A DNA stretch of 64,000 nucleotides from Neurospora crassa OR74A (Eukaryota; Ascomycota; Sordariomycetes; Sordariales; Sordariaceae). Below, piece by piece: positions 58,488 to 64,000 of this stretch (position 1 is its first letter; every line of letters begins with the position of its first letter). The notes beneath the pieces are model-generated. The model was not told the DNA's origin. It worked only from the letters and a program-made list of their open reading frames with translations, and did no database searches. The translations under genes were made by a program, and so were the position numbers. The stretch lies in NCBI RefSeq assembly GCF_000182925.2, contig NC_026503.1, positions 4,092,001-4,156,000 on the forward strand, given 5' to 3'.

Positions 58488-60062
58488 GTTGAATGTCTGT
58501 AGTCGTAGTCTTGACGTTAGAAGATACGTCGATGGATGTTGATGGGTTGAGTTGGCTGTCTATGTGATTGATGCTGGTGGTGTAAATGATGCAGAGAGGG
58601 GATAGTTCAATTGTGGGGGAAAAAGTGGGAGACGGTGTTGTCATATAGTTACCTGTTTGCGCAAATTCAAGCTCAAATGTAAAAGTGACCTTGCTCTGAG
58701 TTGCAGGAGGTTTGGCAATAATGAGAGAAGGAACGCACGCGGTGTGATTAACTGGCTGCAGTGCGTGGTTCTTATGGTTTCCCCGTGAAAGGTTGCCTGT
58801 AGTTTGCTTGGGCTAGTGATGAAAGTACAGACGGAGGTCCGCGTGAGTGCCCGTTGGCGGGCGCAGTCGGTCCTTCCAACAAACGAATCGCCTCTGCCTT
58901 CATTTTGTGGAGCCCGCTGCACGCAGTCCAATTGCGCGCACGTAAAGTGCGTGCATAGACCACCTAGCAATCCTGGCGCGGCCCCTCAGCTCGTCAGCCT
59001 TCTTGGGTTGAAATATAATGGGGTTGGGTGGTCAGTGCCCAGGCCCTGCCTGGAGAGACGGATGGACTTGCTCCAACACGGAAGACGCAGAAACGCTCTG
59101 GAGAGAGAACCTGACCGTTCACGTGCCGTTCCATGTACTAACCTTTGGCACCACGCAGCTCCCATCAACGGAACGATGGGACATTTGCACACCAGTGATT
59201 AGATGTAGTATTTTGAGTCACGAAGAGACGATGTGGGGACCGTCGTTGGCGTGATCTGGGGACATTCGAAGCTACAGATGTCTTCATGCTTGCAATATAC
59301 ACAAAGCATTGCATTGGATAGTAAAAATAATCAAAGACCGGCACATTCCACGTACACACGAATTAGGTTCATTGACAGCTGACTACATGCGGTTTCCCAC
59401 ACGGGGACTATGCGTTTTTCCAGATGCTTTATATTCACTATGTATGTTCCGGCTTAGGATGATACGCCCGCACGCCCGGTAGATTTTACCCACGCTTGTA
59501 AGTTGGATGTCGGGATGTCAATAGCTTCAGTTGGAAAAGCTCCTAGATGAAGTATATACATGATGGACAACTACATAATGGTACCCAAAATTGTCCTCTG
59601 CTACTCTGGCTTTTGTTGCTATCTTGCATCATTGATACGGATTGTCAAGTAAAGGAATGCAGCTTGAATGTGACAAAAGCTGCGGTACCTCCCGTCCAAC
59701 GAGCACAGAAAATCAAACTTCCGTGGGAGGAAGGACAAGGGGTCAACATGAGGGCCTATCAATATTCAAGGCCGCTTTGCTGGAGATTTATTTCACACTA
59801 ACAGACCAGGACATCTTTTGCTTACCATCTGTCCGTATCGCAGTATGATGTACATTCAGATCACGAAGGCGAAATGTCAAGATTCCAAAGCTGTGTCCCG
59901 GCGCGAATATAGGTACAAATAAAGCTGTACATACATACTATGTAACTCGTCATTCATCCATGGTCCGGCTCGCGCAGATCGACCAGTTGCTGCACCCGTG
60001 CGGGAGGAAATTACCAAAGTACCTAGACTCGCGCCAACGACGCCAACGAGCCTGCCGACTGG
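58488..60062. other. Intergenic region, Skp1 promoter side
   Basis: Contains the Skp1 promoter and further DNA leading up to the inverted-repeat element at 60074. Frames are under 135 codons with no resemblance to proteins. Confidence 0.5.
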
Positions 60063-60073
60063 CCCGAATGCGG

Positions 60074-60139
60074 AGGCGGGCTATAGACAGACTACCCCTT
60101 CTCCCTATATCTAGACTACTTAACCACTTAGGGCATGGT
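60074..60139 (+). repeat. Left terminal inverted repeat of the MULE-like element
   Basis: Pairs with 60507-60572 in reverse complement. Identical over the first 25 bases, then a short variable C/T block, then a second conserved block TATATCTAGACTACTTAACC. Confidence 0.85.
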
Positions 60140-60506
60140 TCTAAGGCATCTGATCTATATTCCCATTTGCTAACATCCTACAGTCAGAACTAGGCCAAAG
60201 TCTGTTAACCACAGCCGGTCATTTTCGAAAATTCTTCCAAGAAATAGTTGGTCACCTTTCTAGTCATAAGGCGATGCACTTTCACCATATACACTCCCTC
60301 CAAAAGAAAAAAAAAAAAAAAGATAGCCTTACGCCGGGCCAGATGCAAGATTACAGCCAAGCGAACATTTCAACATCCCTAGATATTACTACGGTCCAAA
60401 TGTCATATATTGGAATGCGTCTTCCTTCCTACCTAAAGACTGAGGATTTAGTGCACTTTAACCGATTGCGAACCTTATTTTTTGTACGGCGGAAAAAGGC
60501 TCAGAA

Positions 60507-60572
60507 GCCTTGCCCAAAGCGGTTAAGTAGTCTAGATATAGGGAAGGGGGGTAGTCTGTCTATAGCCCGCCT
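60507..60572 (-). repeat. Right terminal inverted repeat of the MULE-like element
   Basis: Reverse complement of the left arm with about six differences in 66. It ends in AGCCCGCCT immediately before the 11-bp direct duplication. Confidence 0.85.
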
Positions 60573-60583
60573 CCCGAATGCGG

Positions 60584-61486
60584 ACGGACAACTGCGTGGG
60601 GAATCTGGAGATGTCCTCACCCCACCTAATTTGAGCTTCAAGAATTCCAGAAGCCTTCCTTTCCGATCGCAGCAAGCAAGTCCGAAGCTTGTCAAGATTC
60701 AAGCAATAGTACCTGCAGGGGCTCGCCGCGAAAAGTCGCTCATCACTAGGTACCTACCTTCACATATGACCCTGCCGTCCAGGAAAAGTTGAACTCTCAG
60801 CTGCTTGCTTCCTTCGAAACTCGTGAATACTTTCATCTCAAAGGGCCTTGCGAGACATGATCGCTCGTTCCTTCACTGGAGAACACCTGGACGCCGGCTG
60901 ACGAGAGAGGCGTGATGCTTTGTACTAAGTAGTGCGGATGGTGACACCATGAAGCTGGATTAGGTGCCCCTGGTTACAGCGATGGTAGCGTACAGGAGAA
61001 TTGCGGGAAAGGCGCGTTTGCATGATTCAAACGGACGGTCGGATCCAATTCTTTAGCGTGCCTGAGGGATGCTGACCATCAACCCCCCTGTTCGGAGCTG
61101 TTCGCGGACAGGGTTCGCTCCTACGCAGTAAAGGTAGAGGTACCTGAGATCTGGCACGATGCCACCGTCCACTCCCGGTCCCATGGGCAATTGGGCATTC
61201 CCTTCTCACGAATGTTACAGGCCCATCCCTTCCAGGTTCCTTTCTGATTACCACGCCCAAAGATTCTCCTCGTCGCTTTCGGGTTATGTTTGAGCGCGTT
61301 CTCTCCCCGACACGCCATCATGCCGTTATTTTAATCACAGCGACTTCCCTCCTCAACATTTCCATCCGGTGATGCCCATTTAGCTTCCCGCGAGTTCTAG
61401 TAGTGCCTCGAACGGCTGCGTGCGCCCCAAAAACGGATGCTCACATGGGTCGCGAATGACTGCAGTCGCAGGATCACGAACTTGAC
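60584..61486. other. Intergenic region upstream of smp3
   Basis: Promoter space of the mannosyltransferase gene. No other feature was recognised. Confidence 0.5.
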
Positions 61487-63218
61487 ATGTTGCGGAGAAC
61501 ATACCTTTTCTTGGTGTTGGTAAGGCTCTGGTTTGCCTTATCACCAAGCTATCTTCACCCAGATGAGAACTTTCAAGGGCCAGAGGTTATAGCCGGTATG
61601 TTTGTATTTGCACTCCGCAGACTGTATGGCGCATTGCTAACACTCGTCGCGCTTCAGGACAGATCTTTCATTATCCCGTCCGGCACACGTGGGAATTCAC
61701 AAACGAGCACCCGATCCGTAGCGTTTTCCCACTATGGCCCGTATATGGGCTGCCGATGCTGCTTCTTCGCTGGCTATGGATCGGAAATGGAAATGACGGC
61801 GAGATTCCGCCTATCGCAGTGTTCTGGACCCTGCGCGTCCTCATGTTCGCCATAAGCTTCGTCCTGGAGGATTGGGCTATCCACGAGCTCATACCATCGC
61901 CGAGACATAGGCGCGTTGCTGTCCTCATTGTTGCCTCCTCCTACGTGACCTGGACGTTCCAGACACACACCTTTTCGAACTCAGTGGAAACATTAGTAGT
62001 AGCGTGGTGTCTGGTGCTGATTCAGCGCATTGTTGAGAATCCGGTAATTGGCCCAAACAGATGATTTCAATGCGCCTGGGTATCACGGTCACTGACAATC
62101 CGAATACAGAATCGCAGTTCGTTCCTTGCCTCAGCGGTATTAGGTTTTGTTGCGGTCTTTGGAGTGTTCAATCGCATCACATTCCCCGCCTTTGTGTTGA
62201 TTCCTGGCTTGCAGTTGCTGAAATACTACTGGAAGAAGTGAGTCTGCCTGATCACAGTTTCCTTGGATGCATGCTGATAGTCGACAGTCCTCTGTCATTC
62301 GTGATTTTGGTCTTTGCAGGTATCTCAACAACGCTGTTTGCCATCGCTCTCGACACGGCCTTCTACACACCGCACTCGATGACCTGGTTGGACCTTATAA
62401 GAAGACCTGTATTGACGCCGCTCAACAACTTTCTTTACAACATTGACCCGGAAAACTTGGCTCAACATGGATTGCACCCGTGGTACCAACATTTGCTTGC
62501 CAACCTTCCACAGCTGATCGGGCCAGCCGCCGTGCTTCTCTTCACCCGACCGCAATGCTCTATACGACTGTACTCTGCTATCTCAGGCCTTGTCGTTCTC
62601 TCCCTATCAAAGCATCAGGAAGCAAGATTCCTCCTCCCGACAGTCCCTCTCATCTTATCTTCCATTCGACTTCCGAAACGAAAGTCGGCCTTGCGCATTT
62701 GGCTGGGGTCCTGGATTGTGTTCAACCTCGTGTTGGGCATATTATTTGGGGTCTATCACCAAGGTGGTATCGTGCCAGCGCAAGTATTCCTGAGCAAGCA
62801 GCCTGATGCTACCCAAGCAGTTTGGTGGAAGACGTATATGCCACCAACCTGGCTTCTAAACGGGAAGAACGAGGTCCTCACCACACGAGATGTTATGGGA
62901 ATGAAGGGCGAGATATTGCTCGAGGAACTGGAGAAAATTGCCACATGCGATATCCCCGCGGACAGGAGGAGCAATGAATATCTGAAGGAGAAGAACGGAA
63001 CATATCTGGTGGCGCCTCTTTCGGCTGCATGGCTAGACCCTTACCTACCGAACAAGGGCCTGGACGGACTACGATTTCGGGAGGTATGGCGATATCGGCA
63101 GCATTTGAACCTGGATGATATGGATTTTGGTGATGACGGCGTTTGGAATACCCTGACTAGAGTAATTGGGAGGAGGGGCCTCGGGATATGGAGGGTTACC
63201 AAAAGTTGTCCCAAGTAG
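61487..63218 (+). CDS. smp3: GPI mannosyltransferase IV (Smp3/PIG-Z), GT22 family
   Basis: ER multi-pass glycosyltransferase adding the fourth mannose to the GPI anchor precursor, essential in yeast. Exons 61487-61595, 61658-62043, 62110-62237 and 62288-63218 (introns 62, 66 and 50 nt) give 517 residues, like yeast Smp3. The GT22 signature [17 protein letters not shown] is at 24-40; the Asp26-Glu27 pair is the catalytic-loop motif. It is followed by [17 protein letters not shown], typical of this branch. Later markers are the FNRITFPAF loop, an [13 protein letters not shown] motif near the middle, and about ten hydrophobic segments. The third intron is only 50 nt; its acceptor is chosen to keep the frame (KYYWK-N-PLSFVIL). 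Downstream lies the Pet100 gene in the same direction. Confidence 0.93.
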
Positions 63219-63714
63219 GACTGATGGAGTGGTATGGCGGAATGATTGGTCAACGGCGGCCGTCTAATTCTACAGCGTTTTCTATAAAATGGCTGTATCT
63301 TGATGGAATCCAAGAAGTCCTCAAGAAACAATGAATGAAGCTTGCGCAAAGTCTTAATTCTGGAAACAACCACAGACAGGGTTGAGAAAGTAAACAAACA
63401 TGTGCCAAGAATTAGGGGGGATCGGTTGCTGCGGGGAGCCAGCGGAAGCACGGCCGCTCGGGACAGGGGTGGGGATCGCGTTTTACGGGAAAGCTGACCG
63501 GCCCACGGGCTTCGACCCACTGTAAATTTGGAACTTGGGAGCACTGAAGCTCCGTCAATCACCCGAACAAGTCCATCCACTTCATCCGGTTCCGTCGAGT
63601 CAACACTGAAGGTACCGACAACACCACGCTCCGTAGCTGCCCGCACCTTCCCGTCCACAGTCAGCCACCACTACCACCAGGAACCACACTCGCCAAAGCC
63701 GCAATCTAGCCAAG
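63219..63714. other. Spacer between smp3 and pet100
   Basis: About 500 bp holding the smp3 3' end and the pet100 promoter. A minus-strand frame through 63041-63658 is a shadow of smp3 plus flank. Confidence 0.5.
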
Positions 63715-64000
63715 ATGGGTGGTCTCAATCTCGAAGTCTTCAAGGTGAGCGGCCCCTCCCATCCATCCCATCCCAGCTTCACCAAGCTGCCCGGGCCCTC
63801 CCCGAAAGAGCTCGCCCTTGCTCTTCCCTTCTCCGGCTTCGTTTGCTGTCTCAACCAAGGCGTGTGGGCTGCAGTGGGCTGACCATTACGGAAAAAATAG
63901 TTTGGCATGTACCTCATGTTCCCCATCGGAATCATGTTCTACTTCGGCACCAACCTCGACCAGCGCTTTTCCGTCCCCGACTTCTGGCCCAAGCCCGAGA
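63715..64000 (+). CDS. pet100: Pet100, cytochrome c oxidase assembly factor (partial)
   Basis: Chaperone of complex IV assembly in the mitochondrial inner membrane. The first exon (63715-63744) codes MGGLNLEVFK. After a 156-nt intron the second exon starts at 63901 with FGMYLMFPIGIMFYFGTNLD and continues QRFSVPDFWPKPE up to the window edge. The hydrophobic stretch is the single N-terminal membrane helix of Pet100, and VPDFWP is a family signature. The gene is cut by the end of the window; the rest, roughly half of a ~90-100-residue protein, is outside. AGATGGG context at the start. Confidence 0.9.

Larger units (their letters stand above)
60063..60583. mobile_element. Non-autonomous Mutator-like DNA transposon (MITE) with 11-bp target duplication
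   Basis: The element proper is 60074-60572 (499 bp). Its ends are inverted repeats of about 66 bp. The left arm starts AGGCGGGCTATAGACAGACT and the right arm is its reverse complement. The first 25 positions are identical and about 6 of 66 differ. Both sides carry the same direct word CCCGAATGCGG (60063-60073 and 60573-60583), a perfect 11-bp target-site duplication. Long terminal inverted repeats with 8-11 bp duplications are the hallmark of MULE elements. The interior has no transposase-like frame, so it would need a transposase in trans. The perfect target duplication suggests a fairly recent insertion; four of the six arm differences are C/T or G/A, so slight RIP is possible. Confidence 0.85.

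Noticed and set aside
60274-60792. 172-codon frame across the MULE-like element
   Set aside because: It runs through the right inverted repeat and out into flanking DNA; no transposase motif.
1-64000. CRISPR arrays, bacterial operons, dispersed 5S rRNA genes
   Set aside because: None seen; the genome is fungal, and a look for the Neurospora 5S core sequence found no match.

Overview
The window reads as euchromatin of a filamentous ascomycete, almost certainly a Neurospora species. Protein genes carry short introns (mostly 49-110 nt) with GTAAGT/GTATGT-type donors and CTGAC/CTAAC-type branch sites. The first ~3.3 kb is AT-rich DNA poor in CpA/TpG, the footprint of repeat-induced point mutation (RIP). 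A Skp1 gene matching Neurospora scon-3 and an external NADH dehydrogenase matching nde-2 lie about 24 kb apart. Species and chromosome cannot be fixed from the sequence alone; from memory these two genes are close together on N. crassa linkage group III.

Layout. 1-3345: RIP-mutated repeat DNA with a ~179-bp tandem duplication and a surviving GC-rich low-complexity array. 6465-7241 (-): YKT6 SNARE. 10048-11078 (+): FYVE protein. 15339-16724 (-): ELO-type fatty acid elongase. 20287-22974 (+): long-chain fatty alcohol oxidase. 23522-25888 (-): DUF3074/coiled-coil protein. 32277-34174 (+): external alternative NADH dehydrogenase. 34991-36902 (+): Dml1/misato. 37008-38780 (-): membrane-anchored PLC-X-like protein. 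39354-41301 (-): poly(A) polymerase. 42684-44125 (+): alpha/beta hydrolase. 44436-45243 (-): 3-hydroxyacyl-CoA dehydratase (Phs1). 46252-46656 (-): small unknown protein. 50068-51319 (-): LaeA-like methyltransferase. 54220-54909 (-): Arl1. 55674-56261 (+): ribosomal protein eL39. 57793-58487 (-): Skp1. 61487-63218 (+): GPI mannosyltransferase IV (Smp3). 63715-end (+): Pet100, cut by the window edge.

Most genes are housekeeping and unrelated, but three touch very-long-chain lipid metabolism (elongase, dehydratase, fatty alcohol oxidase), three concern mitochondria (NADH dehydrogenase, Pet100, Dml1), and three serve membrane traffic (Ykt6, FYVE protein, Arl1). Intergenic stretches are long (1-4 kb), with mononucleotide runs up to 55 nt and no tRNA or 5S rRNA gene that I could find.

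The clearest non-genic discovery is a 499-bp element at 60074-60572 with ~66-bp terminal inverted repeats and a perfect 11-bp target-site duplication, which fits a non-autonomous Mutator-like (MULE) DNA transposon. I found no convincing multi-gene novel system. The other items worth checking are the RIP-island array, an in-frame N-terminal extension of the poly(A) polymerase, an elongase whose HxxHH box reads QxxHH, and an Arl1 intron whose retention stays open.
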